The notes under the pieces were generated by a model. That model was not told where the DNA came from, did no database searches, and worked only from the letters and a program-made list of their open reading frames with translations. Position numbers and translations under genes: made by a program. Of a stretch of 38,393 bases of DNA, positions 30,372-38,393 are shown one piece after another. Each line of letters opens with the position of its first letter. Within the stretch, counting starts at the first letter, position 1. The stretch spans positions 1-38,393 of the forward strand of contig JAUCBJ010007744.1 in NCBI GenBank assembly GCA_032718475.1, in the 5' to 3' direction. The stretch comes from Nemertoderma westbladi (taxonomy: Eukaryota; Xenacoelomorpha; Nemertodermatida; Nemertodermatidae).

Positions 30372-30399
30372 CAGGGATTTTTTATGTCCGTTCATTTGA
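30372..30399. repeat. Left piece of second foldback-family copy
   Basis: CAGGGATTTTTTATGTCC followed by ATTTGA matches the outer part of the first copy (11913-11942). The match resumes at 31901 after the LINE insertion, with ATTTGA on both sides (30394-30399 and 31901-31906). Confidence 0.65.
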
Positions 30400-31900
30400 T
30401 CTGGAAAGAAAGCCTCATGAAGGTCCTCTACAAGAGCAAAGGCGATAGAGATGACCCTAACTCATACAGGGGTATTTCCTTACTATATAACGCTTACAAA
30501 CTTTTTACCTGTCTTATCGAGAAGAGGCTGCGAAATAAAATAGGTTAAAAAATACCAGCAGAACAGTTTGGATTCATGCCTGGGAAGGCGACAAACATAC
30601 CCTTGGTTCAATTTATTAATAGAATTCATTCGAACTTATCTGTGCCAAGAAAACCATTGTTTACGTTTTACATCGATTTTCGCAAAGCGTTCGATTCGGT
30701 GCCCCGCACTAAGCTGTTATTCAAGCTGCGAACTGTTTTTAATATTGCAGGGAATCTTTATAAAATAATCCGAGCAATTCTATCCCCGAATTATATACAG
30801 ATATATGATGGTATACGCAACTCTAAAGTAATTAAACAAACACGAGGTCTACTTCATGGCGATGGCCTGAGCCCGCTACTACTGTATTTATCGCATACAT
30901 ATTTGATGTTGTCATGGTTATTAAAGATGCCGCTGTCCGTTTTGGTGAATTGATTGTACTGCTGTTTGCTGATAATTTGCCTTTTACGGGGACTCCCGGG
31001 AAGCAGTCCAGGCTGGACTGGACGCGATTTCTAAATGGTTTAGAAGTAAATTTAAGTAAATCATCAGTGATGAAGTTCCGCCGAGGTGGTCGTCTTGCTA
31101 ATAGTGACAAATTCACCTTCAATGGAAAGCAAATGAAGATAGAAAATTATTATAAATATCTAAGAGTAACACTACAAACTAAATTAAGCTTCTCTAAACA
31201 CATCACCAACGTCGTATGTAAATCACTGACCGCCGTTCACTCAATTTCAAAGCCTAACATGCTGTCTCTCAACACTGCCTTCAAATTATTTGAACTGAAA
31301 GTAAGTCCAATAGCAACGTACTGTCTCCGCGAAATATGGCCCTTCTTAACTGCGAACAATTTACATTGTATAGATAAAATCTTGGCATCGTATCGAAAGA
31401 AAGTCCTAGGTTTACACAAATCTACGAGGAACCGACTGGTGTTTGGATTGTGTGACACCAAATACTACGCTGTCTCGATTAAAGAAAAATTGAACTTGAC
31501 CTGCACTGAAGAATACAATAAATATATCCAGCAGCTCGACGAGAAGATACAAGAAATTCCATTTGCGTTCTGGAACAACAGGGCATTTACTGACTGGACA
31601 TGGACGAACGCAAATAAGAAAAACCGCCACATTGTAACTAGGTTTGCGATACACGGGTTCCATCATCTCATATGCACTAACCGAGATTATCATGCACCGT
31701 CCGACGACTGTGTTTGCCGTTTGTGTAAAGGACAAGCTTCTCTCTACCATCTACCCGATTGTAGGAACAACCATCGTAGCCTAACTGAGTGGTCTTCAGT
31801 AACAATCTAACTAACTCAATCTAACCTATGCTTAATTTCATTGAATTTTATTAATTTATTAGTTAATTATTCTTGTTCCTAAATTATTTTATATATATAT
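30400..31900 (+). pseudogene. 5'-truncated LINE, broken reverse transcriptase
   Basis: Starts inside the RT domain (WKESLMKVLYKSKGD, then DDPNSYRGISL), with an in-frame TAA near 30545, then EQFGFMPGKATN, FYIDFRKAFDSVPRTKLL and RGLLHGDGLSPLL. A frameshift near 30910 is followed by a long frame to 31810 in which the catalytic FADD box reads FADN. The C-terminal part ends in a CRLCKGQASLYHLPDC zinc motif (C-x2-C-x7-H-x3-C). This combination fits a non-LTR retrotransposon; the clade is unassigned. The 3' end is AT-rich. The flanking ATTTGA duplication marks a target-primed insertion. Inactive through the stop, the frameshift and the altered active site. Confidence 0.8.
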
Positions 31901-32302
31901 ATTTGACTTTTTTGTCCGCCTTTTTTTACGAATTATGCATACTGACTTTTGTGGGTTTTACTTTTCAACGTATGCCGTACGTATCCACGTATGTGCGTAC
32001 GTATCCACGTATCTATACATTACATTGAGCGATTTCACATACGAGTATGCATACGCGTAGGCGAATACTGTTTCCTGATTGGTCCAGATTATTATTGTCA
32101 AGTCAACAGTGTCTCTGTATCTATGGGCCTATTATTACAGAACCGTGGTGTTTTGCATTACAGCATTAGTCTGCCAGGCAGTATAATTGATTTTGTTAGA
32201 TGTCAGTGTCAGTCGGTGTGTTATTTGTTGCATTTAGATAGTGAATTTTATTTTCTTTTATATTTTCTATTATATCTTTTATATTCTCTTTGTATTTTCC
32301 TT
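31901..32302. other. Continuation of second foldback copy and non-coding DNA
   Basis: TTTGACTTTTTTGTC...TTTTTTTACGAATT and then CGTATGCCGTACGTATCCACG-type repeats match the first foldback copy in order and orientation to about 32090. The remainder has no recognised feature, and no clear right arm was found. Confidence 0.5.
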
Positions 32303-32328
32303 ATGGAAATGGAAATGGAAAGTTTTTA

Positions 32329-32346
32329 TTTACTTCTATAAGTAAA
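32329..32346 (-). repeat. LINE 3' hairpin next to (TTTCCA)n tail
   Basis: A perfect 7-bp stem with a 4-base loop, immediately before about three copies of the hexanucleotide. It is likely the RT recognition hairpin of the LINE RNA. Confidence 0.65.
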
Positions 32347-32499
32347 AACGCACCAACATGCACAACACAATAAAATAAGATCATTTTTTAAACATTCACT
32401 GAGTGACTGATAGAGGCCGTATCTAAATAATCAAATATTAATATGCATATACAGTAGTACACTATACAATACACCGATATAAAAACAAATTTATTACTA

Positions 32500-33050
32500 T
32501 TGGTAAGTATGTTGGTGTATGCGATATACAATATAAAATAAGTATGTAAGATATTGTTTTTAAAATACATAAAATAAATTAAAATAAGTCTGTAGGATAG
32601 TGATCTTAAAATAGAAACAAACTGCACATTAAAATATTAAAATACTTAAAATTTATTAAAATAAAATGATTTAGATTTAAGTTAAAGTTAGTAGTTTTAT
32701 TCTTAAAATCAGAAGTGTTTAATAAAATAAGGATATTATATAATGTAGGTTTATTGAATTAAAATAATGTATTTAAAATAATGGACGTATGTTAGAATAT
32801 GCGATATACAATATAAAATAAGTATATAGTGAATTATTTTGAAAATACATAAAATAAATTAAAATACTAAATCTGTAGGATAGTGATCTTAAAATAGAAA
32901 CAAACAACACATTAAAATATTAAAATACTTAAAAATTAATAAAATAAATGTTTTAAGTTAGTAGTTTTATTCTTAAAATAAGCAATATTTAATAAAATAA
33001 GTATATTATGTAGGTTTATTGAATTAAAATAATGTAGAAATAATGTATTT
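32500..33050. repeat. ~270-bp tandem duplication in LINE 3' untranslated region
   Basis: GCGATATACAATATAAAATA occurs at 32521 and 32801, and TGTAGGTTTATTGAATTAAA at about 32744 and 33010. The two units (period 265-280) differ by indels and substitutions. Confidence 0.8.
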
Positions 33051-33106
33051 AAAGTAATGAAATATTGAAATAAAAATATAAAAGTTTATGTTCTTTTGGA
33101 CTATTA

Positions 33107-36004
33107 TTATGGTAGATTACGGAATGCTTTCAAGTATGAGGTCAAATCAACATCACGTAATAGAGTTTTAAAGGAACCTAGTGATGTAGCCTCAACTACA
33201 TAGGCCGGTAATCCGTTCCAAGGGTTGATTACTCTAAAGAAAAAGCTATTTTGTATTAAGCATGATGCCACATTTGGTTTAAATAACTTGTACTTATGTC
33301 CACGTGTTCTACAATTGTTACTAATGTTAAAGCGGTTGATTAAGTTAGGGACATCCACCAGACCAAGATCTTCGCGAATTATTTTGAAGGTCATAGTTAG
33401 ATCAAGTCGGAGACGGCGCAGTTCGAGTGATTCGAGACATAGAATACGAAGTCGTTCAAAGTATGGTGTCTTTGGATCAAGCGAACATCGATAAAACAAC
33501 CTTCGTGTAAACAATCTTTGAACTTTTTCGAGTTTATCGATGGAACCGAGATAACCCTCTTTACAAGTAGTTGATAGGAACGGATTCCAAACAGTAGTAG
33601 CATATTCCACAAGAGGTCGCGCAAAGGTCGTATAGGCTCTCAATAGTGCTTGGCGGTTATTGGTACAGAACATTTTAAAAATCACGCTAATAACATAGTA
33701 TGCCTTTTTACAAATAGCATTAATGTGGTTTTGAAATGACAATGATGAGTCAATAATTACACCCAGGTCGCGGCAATGATCAACTCGTGTCAATATGGTG
33801 GAATCAATATTGTAGTCAACGCGTTCAAAATTCTTAGTTCCAATATTTAATACTGTACATTTTTCGATAGCGATTGTCATTTGCCATGTATAACACCATT
33901 TTACAAAGTTTGTAAGAGATTCTGATAGAGCAATATGATTGTTATTGGGGCCATATAATTTATTATCATCCGCAAATAGTTTCATCTCAGCCGGTAGAAC
34001 ACAATTATCAGGGCAATCGTCTATAAAGCATATGAACTTTATTGGTCCTCCAACTGTTCCTTGTGGGATACTGCTGCCAGTGACGTCTTTATAGCTCGAA
34101 TATATCCCAGATACCTTAACACGTTGGGTACGGCCAGTCAGGAATGATTGAATCCAGGTTAATACTTTTCCTTTGATATTATAGCTATGTTCCAACTTAT
34201 ATAATAGTTTAGAATGCGATACTCTGTCAAAAGCTTTTGATAGATCTGTGCTAATGACGTCAATACCTGACCCAATTGCCAAAATATCAGTCCAATCGCC
34301 CATACACTCCAATAACTGTAGTTCAGTAGATCTTCCTTGGAGGAAACCAAATTGTTTACCATAAATCAAATTGTTGATACATAAATATTTTATTATTTGT
34401 CGCCACATTATTCGTTCAAAGGTACGACATACAACGGAGGTTATTGATATGGGTCTATAATTTGGTGGTTTACTTGCTTCACCCTTTTTAAATATTGGCG
34501 ATATATCAGCAGTGCGCCATTGTTGTGGAACTTCTCCTTTTACAAGGGAATTCATGAAAATAATACATAATGGAAGAGTAATTTCATGACATACCTTTTT
34601 TAATACACCAGATGGGATTCCGTCTGGGGTATCAGAATATGTATCTGGGAGGAGAGATAAAAGTTTTGTAATTGCATGGGGCGTTATATCTATATCTTGA
34701 ATTGAGATATCGGGGTTCGCGCGAGGTGTCATTGGAGGATTAATTCCATTGTCATATGTAAACACCGATGTGAATTGATCATTTAGGATTTCAGCTTTGC
34801 CTCTGGGGTCTGTAACTAATTCACCATTACTCGACATTAGTGCTGCAACACCAGATGGTATAGCGCGTTTAGAGTTAATATATTTGTAGAAGTCACTTGG
34901 TTTATCAGAGCTCAAAATCTTATCCTCCTTTTCGAAATCTAAGTTTTGTTTTGCAATTATAAATTGTTCACAACTTGCTCTATATTTCATTTTATTTGCT
35001 GTGGTGGGATTGTCGCGCCATTCCCTGTGTGATACAACTTTCTTCTTTACTAGTTTCTTTAATTCTTTAGGTTTCGGTTTTGTCTTATTAATATTGCATC
35101 TTTTTAGAGGGACAGTAGCATCAAATATAGAATATATAATCTCAATAAATGTGTCATACATAATCTGTAAATTTATACAATTTGAAAGGATTTCTGTCCA
35201 ATCGATTGCTTGTATCATTATTCTCATTTGGTCAAAATTTGCCTTTGCGAAATTACGTTTTGGAGGAAGGAGTTCACCACCGTCAAAAGGATTGAAGTTA
35301 CTCAGAAGGAATTGGAATGAACAATGATCACTCAGACCGAGTCCGGGCAGACTGCCAGCGGAGTATACTGATATGGGGTCAGTGACTAATAGAAGATCCA
35401 GGGTGTTATTTATTCTCTTTGGAAAATCAATCTTCTGGTCTAAGTTGTGTTCAAGAATAAACTCTTTTATTGCAGGATAGGGCCCATAAGTCGGGTAATA
35501 TCCTGTTATCCAATCAACGTCTGGGAAGTTGAAATCGCCAACCATAATAACACTGCGATTGCAGTCTAGTAGAATTGATAATTCCGATAACAACATTTTT
35601 GTCTCATCAGTTGTTGTACTAGGAGGTCGATAGACAACAATTATTCGGTAATTTTGTGATCCAGGACCATTTAGGTCGACTGAAAGCCACTCACAGTGTG
35701 GTGTGGATGGTTTCTTTTCAACTTTAACGGGATTGGTATTAATTTTACAGAATAATGCCACACCCCCATAGGCAGATGATTCCCTGTCACATCGATATAC
35801 CACGTAATTACTTCTATATTCCCCTAATAAAGCCGCTTCAGTATCACTGGATTCAAGGTGGGTTTCAGTAGCGGCTAACAAACTATATGTGTTTAGTTCA
35901 AGGTAACAATGAAATTCTGACAGTTTATTCCTTAGAGATTGAACATTTCCACACCAAAATTTATTATGTTTTTCAGTTTCAGATTTTGGATGGTTTTCAT
36001 GTAG
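33107..36004 (-). CDS. LINE ORF2: endonuclease-reverse transcriptase
   Basis: Open for 965 codons from just after a TGA at 36007-36005 to 33107. The exact start is unknown because no ATG precedes the endonuclease. Counting from 35881, the endonuclease occupies about 1-230 (AATETHLESS; MVGDFNFPDVDW near 115; LGLSDHCSF near 187). The RT follows: KKGEASKPPNYRPIS; QFGFLQGRSTELQLL near 511; STDLSKAFDRVSHSKLL; IPQGTVGGP; and the catalytic LFADDNKLYG near 634. The C-terminal thumb region (RRLFYRCSLDP ... TRGHKYKL ... NPWNGLP) is typical of CR1-like elements. Catalytic residues look intact, so the protein could be recently active. It nicks DNA and reverse-transcribes its own RNA at the target. Confidence 0.85.
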   Translation of the reverse strand, partial: LHENHPKSETEKHNKFWCGNVQSLRNKLSEFHCYLELNTYSLLAATETHLESSDTEAALLGEYRSNYVVYRCDRESSAYGGVALFCKINTNPVKVEKKPSTPHCEWLSVDLNGPGSQNYRIIVVYRPPSTTTDETKMLLSELSILLDCNRSVIMVGDFNFPDVDWITGYYPTYGPYPAIKEFILEHNLDQKIDFPKRINNTLDLLLVTDPISVYSAGSLPGLGLSDHCSFQFLLSNFNPFDGGELLPPKRNFAKANFDQMRIMIQAIDWTEILSNCINLQIMYDTFIEIIYSIFDATVPLKRCNINKTKPKPKELKKLVKKKVVSHREWRDNPTTANKMKYRASCEQFIIAKQNLDFEKEDKILSSDKPSDFYKYINSKRAIPSGVAALMSSNGELVTDPRGKAEILNDQFTSVFTYDNGINPPMTPRANPDISIQDIDITPHAITKLLSLLPDTYSDTPDGIPSGVLKKVCHEITLPLCIIFMNSLVKGEVPQQWRTADISPIFKKGEASKPPNYRPISITSVVCRTFERIMWRQIIKYLCINNLIYGKQFGFLQGRSTELQLLECMGDWTDILAIGSGIDVISTDLSKAFDRVSHSKLLYKLEHSYNIKGKVLTWIQSFLTGRTQRVKVSGIYSSYKDVTGSSIPQGTVGGPIKFICFIDDCPDNCVLPAEMKLFADDNKLYGPNNNHIALSESLTNFVKWCYTWQMTIAIEKCTVLNIGTKNFERVDYNIDSTILTRVDHCRDLGVIIDSSLSFQNHINAICKKAYYVISVIFKMFCTNNRQALLRAYTTFARPLVEYATTVWNPFLSTTCKEGYLGSIDKLEKVQRLFTRRLFYRCSLDPKTPYFERLRILCLESLELRRLRLDLTMTFKIIREDLGLVDVPNLINRFNISNNCRTRGHKYKLFKPNVASCLIQNSFFFRVINPWNGLPAYVVEATSLGSFKTLLRDVDLTSYLKAFRNLP

Positions 36005-36007
36005 TCA

Positions 36008-36328
36008 ATCGATCTGTTCTACAGGATCGACATTCATACTAGTTTTTGTTGAGTCAACTGGCATGGCCGGTGTATACCTTGTTCTACGAGATTGTTGTAG
36101 TTTTTGCGTCTTCCCATTTACAAGGCTTGTAATAGTTGACTTGTCGCGAACTGCATCATTGTAAATGACCCATGTTGTATCTGGTGATTCAGCCTGTTTT
36201 AATCTCCGAGTAACTCTGAGTTCGTATTGGTGTTTTTGTTCAGCAGGAGTAAGATCGCGTGATATGAAAACACCATGGAAGTTTTGAGATTCTCGTAGTT
36301 TACGAGCTGCTAATAAATAGTTTATTTA
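36008..36328 (-). pseudogene. LINE ORF1 C-terminal remnant, same frame as ORF2
   Basis: Upstream of the TGA at 36007-36005 the same frame stays open for about 100 codons and includes FHGVFISRDLTPAEQ and RVTRRLKQAE. These resemble the conserved end of ORF1-type proteins in invertebrate CR1-like LINEs (V-I/F-S-x-D-L-T-x-x-E). The frame ends upstream at a TAA near 36330, where the copy is truncated. Either the TGA is the true ORF1 stop with ORF2 in the same frame, or it is a disabling mutation in one long ORF. Confidence 0.5.
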
Positions 36329-36765
36329 TCTATAAACATTAAATATACAAATTATCAGGCTAGCTAGTAATTATTTTCCAAATTAGCTATTATTTTTAAA
36401 GAATTCTTTGGAAATGTCAATAATATTTGTATCTTTAGAGCACTTTTTGTTTTCGTGACGTGGTATTTTATTTAATGAAAACAGTTAAAGTGAACCTACT
36501 ACTGTAAACATTAAAAAACATTCTAGAATAATAGTATTTAAATAATATAGTATTTAAAGGTAACAGATTAACATTTTAAGGTGTATTATTACGAATTATA
36601 AATTTTTTAAAAAATGTTCTAGAACAAAAAATATTTGTTCTAGAACATTTTTTATAGCTAATATAACATAGAACATAAAAATAAAATGTAGCAAAAACTA
36701 GCTACTACAAAAATTCCCGATCATGGGTACACGCACATACTGTAGTAGTGCCTCGCTCTCAATCC
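36329..36765. other. AT-rich spacer between two LINEs
   Basis: No gene. It contains the hairpin at 36609-36653 and several TTCTAGAA-type motifs. Confidence 0.5.
36609..36653. repeat. Perfect 20-bp inverted repeat with TTCTAGAA core
   Basis: Arms 36609-36628 (AAAAAATGTTCTAGAACAAA) and 36634-36653 are exact complements with a 5-base AT loop. Each arm contains GTTCTAGAAC, itself a palindrome resembling a heat-shock-type TTCnnGAA site. The function is unknown. Confidence 0.85.
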
Positions 36766-36788
36766 TTGATATTGATATTGATATTGAT
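36766..36788 (-). repeat. (ATATCA)n tail of the right-hand LINE
   Basis: About four units of TTGATA on the plus strand, read as ATATCA on the minus strand, mark the probable 3' terminus of the LINE whose ORF ends at 37365. Confidence 0.65.
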
Positions 36789-37364
36789 TTATTAGTGACG
36801 GGACACATAATAGATAATATTTAAGTTGGTATAGACCGTTAGCAACCATACAATTGTTATAGATACAGTACGAGGTATTTTTGTTATGAATTTAAATCAG
36901 TATGGTATGAAAAATATATGAACAGTACATCTTGCGCGAGTTATATCGATAAAATTGTAACTTAATGGGATAGCCACATGAGGCGGACCTCGTTTCCATG
37001 TGGGTCCCCGCTATGTAATAATGTTTTAGGTAAAATAGTCGGGGAAGTAATAAAATTAAATTTAGGACAACAGATTAGAATACACATGAACTACTAATAT
37101 GATTGTATAATTGTTGGGGAAGCAATAAAAATTAAATTCAAGACTACAAATAAAAATACACAAATAAAATGGTCAGTGCTTTAATCTAAAAATGGTTATA
37201 GATGGGATAATTTAAAATTTGTTACTTAAAATTTTTCTGTCAATTTACTGTCAAAAATTCTGTCAAGTATTTAGATAAATAAAGGTAGAAAAACAAACTT
37301 AGTAAAAGAACTGCGATGCATGTTTATGAATTAAGTGGGTTAATAGTGTGCAAGTAATTGTGAT
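36789..37364 (-). other. 3' untranslated region of the right-hand LINE
   Basis: Non-coding. An imperfect stem (ATAGC and CACATG at 36970-36980 against CATGTG and GCTAT at 36997-37014) interrupts otherwise AT-rich sequence. Two diverged blocks around GTTGGGGAAGCAATAAAA (37020-37060 and 37105-37140) form a short direct repeat. Confidence 0.5.
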
Positions 37365-38393
37365 TCATGCGTCGGTTAGAGTATTTAAGTAATGGCGTTT
37401 TACTTGGTGTTTAAAAGACTCTAGTGTCGTTGCCTCTGTTACACAGTTCGGTAGGGCGTTCCAGAACGCTGGGCCTCGATAGTCGAATGAGTTCTGTGCG
37501 AATTTAGTATTCTTATGGGGGATCGATGCTTTTGTTCTCGGGGTTCGTGTTGATCGCGTGTTTTTATTGAAGTTAACCATATCTTGGATGTAACTCGGTG
37601 AGGTTCCGCGCTGGGTCTTGTACATAAGAGTTACCAGATTTTGTTGCACTCGATATTCTATTGGTAGCCAGTTTATGGTTTTGTAGTGCGATGGATAGAT
37701 GTGGCTGCGGTCCTCTAAAGATAAGCAATATCGAATGCACTTCCGCTGCAGTGCCTCAAGCTTGTTGCGCCAGATTGAGCTGATTGAGTAGAACCAGACA
37801 GCAGCAGCATAGTCCATGAGTGGCTGTATCAGCGCGTTACATAGTAGGCGACGTAGGTTGTAGTCTAGTACCCCGGAGAATCGGTAAAGAAATTTTAATC
37901 TAGAATTCCCTTTCTTGACTATCGCGGTGATCATAGACTCTCCGTTCATTGATTGGTCTAGTTTGCAACCCAGGTATGTGACAACAGTTCGGTTCGATAT
38001 GGGTTTCCCGTTACAAGTGACTGCTAGTGGTGCACTGGACGCCAAACGTTGGTTCGTTCCAAACAAGATGGTTTCTGTCTTGCCTAAGTGTAGCGTGAGT
38101 CGATTGTCTATGAGCCAAGACTGGGTGTTTTCGAGATTTCGTGTAAGCGTTTGGGAAATTGTCTCGGCATCTTCTTCTGAAGCTACGTGAGCGAGATCGT
38201 CTGCAAACTTTGGCGTCGGACAGTCTACCGCCTGATCGGAGTCGTTTATTTGCGACAGGAATAACAATACCGGAAGGATCCCGCCCTGGGGTAAGCCATC
38301 GTCGAGTGGAAGTTCGTCGGAGGATGTACCCTGGATACTCACAACCTGGCTGCGTTTCGATAGATATGATTTAAACCAGTTGACTGATGAATT
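37365..38393 (-). CDS. LINE reverse transcriptase, partial (runs off window)
   Basis: Open for 342 codons to the window end, so the N-terminal part lies outside. It begins within the RT (VNWFKSYLSKRSQVV, then LPQGGILPVLLFL). The catalytic box is KFADDLAHVAS, about residue 63 of the visible part. Then come the thumb region (YLGCKLDQSMNG; ALIQPLMDYAAAVWF; LEALQRKCIRYCL) and a C-terminal FDYRGPAFWNALPNCV motif typical of CR1/Jockey-like non-LTR retrotransposons. VPQGSxLGPLLF is altered to LPQGGILPVLLF, which may impair it. It has no internal stop in the window. Confidence 0.82.
   Translation of the reverse strand, partial: NSSVNWFKSYLSKRSQVVSIQGTSSDELPLDDGLPQGGILPVLLFLSQINDSDQAVDCPTPKFADDLAHVASEEDAETISQTLTRNLENTQSWLIDNRLTLHLGKTETILFGTNQRLASSAPLAVTCNGKPISNRTVVTYLGCKLDQSMNGESMITAIVKKGNSRLKFLYRFSGVLDYNLRRLLCNALIQPLMDYAAAVWFYSISSIWRNKLEALQRKCIRYCLSLEDRSHIYPSHYKTINWLPIEYRVQQNLVTLMYKTQRGTSPSYIQDMVNFNKNTRSTRTPRTKASIPHKNTKFAQNSFDYRGPAFWNALPNCVTEATTLESFKHQVKRHYLNTLTDA

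Larger units (their letters stand above)
32303..36328 (-). mobile_element. CR1/L2-like LINE, nearly full ORF2
   Basis: On the minus strand: the tail of an ORF1-like region (36328-36008), the endonuclease-RT ORF, then an AT-rich 3' untranslated region ending in a hairpin (TTTACTT-ATAG-AAGTAAA, 32346-32329) and a hexanucleotide tail (TTTCCA)n at 32322-32304. The hairpin-plus-repeat 3' end is typical of CR1/L2 elements. The 5' end is truncated near 36315-36328. No certain target duplication was found. Confidence 0.8.

Overview
This window looks like repeat-dense nuclear DNA from an animal, probably a marine invertebrate. The basis is the mix of BEL/Pao-type LTR and CR1/L2-type non-LTR retrotransposons, a Krüppel-type zinc-finger gene with a 3.8-kb intron, abundant foldback repeats and microsatellites, and overall AT-richness. 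I cannot name the species. No tRNA, rRNA, CRISPR array or prokaryotic operon was seen.

Layout. 1-6380: foldback and duplicated repeats (73-503, 2709-3618, 4001-4450) and one compact intronless orphan gene on the minus strand (4524-5003) with its own TATA box and AATAAA signal. 6381-11815: a two-exon C2H2 zinc-finger gene on the minus strand (exon 1 at 11002-11761, exon 2 at 6618-7195, GT...AG intron with matching phase). Its intron carries old LINE fragments, a microsatellite-tailed LINE 3' end, a 29-bp-arm hairpin and a candidate hammerhead ribozyme (9183-9228, minus strand).

11905-25600: a long-arm inverted-repeat (foldback) element interrupted by a complete 12.5-kb LTR retrotransposon (12042-24562). 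Its two 1175-bp LTRs differ at one base by my reading and it is flanked by a perfect 5-bp duplication (GCATT). The first ORF (1679 aa) keeps BEL/Pao gag (DUF1759-like), zinc knuckles and aspartic protease. Reverse transcriptase, RNase H core and integrase core are missing, and the protease is joined in frame to the segment normally found between RNase H and integrase. A second 376-aa ORF of unknown family lies before the 3' LTR. It is therefore a very young, non-autonomous element that still makes Gag-protease plus an accessory protein and presumably borrows polymerase and integrase from a relative. This is the most interesting system in the window.

25600-30110: a 1307-bp element made of nested inverted repeats (25687-26993), a 68-bp-period minisatellite (28203-28700) whose unit also occurs inside that element, a 100-bp tandem duplication, and a 937-bp MITE (29167-30103) with 18-bp perfect terminal inverted repeats and an 8-bp target duplication. 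30372-32100: a second copy of the foldback family, split by a 5'-truncated, broken LINE with a 6-bp target duplication. 32303-36328: a CR1/L2-like LINE on the minus strand with nearly intact endonuclease-RT ORF, 3' hairpin and hexanucleotide tail. 36766-38393: the 3' part of another LINE, running off the window end.

Only the zinc-finger gene and perhaps the 159-aa orphan look like host genes. Coordinates of repeat edges were read by eye and may be off by a few bases.
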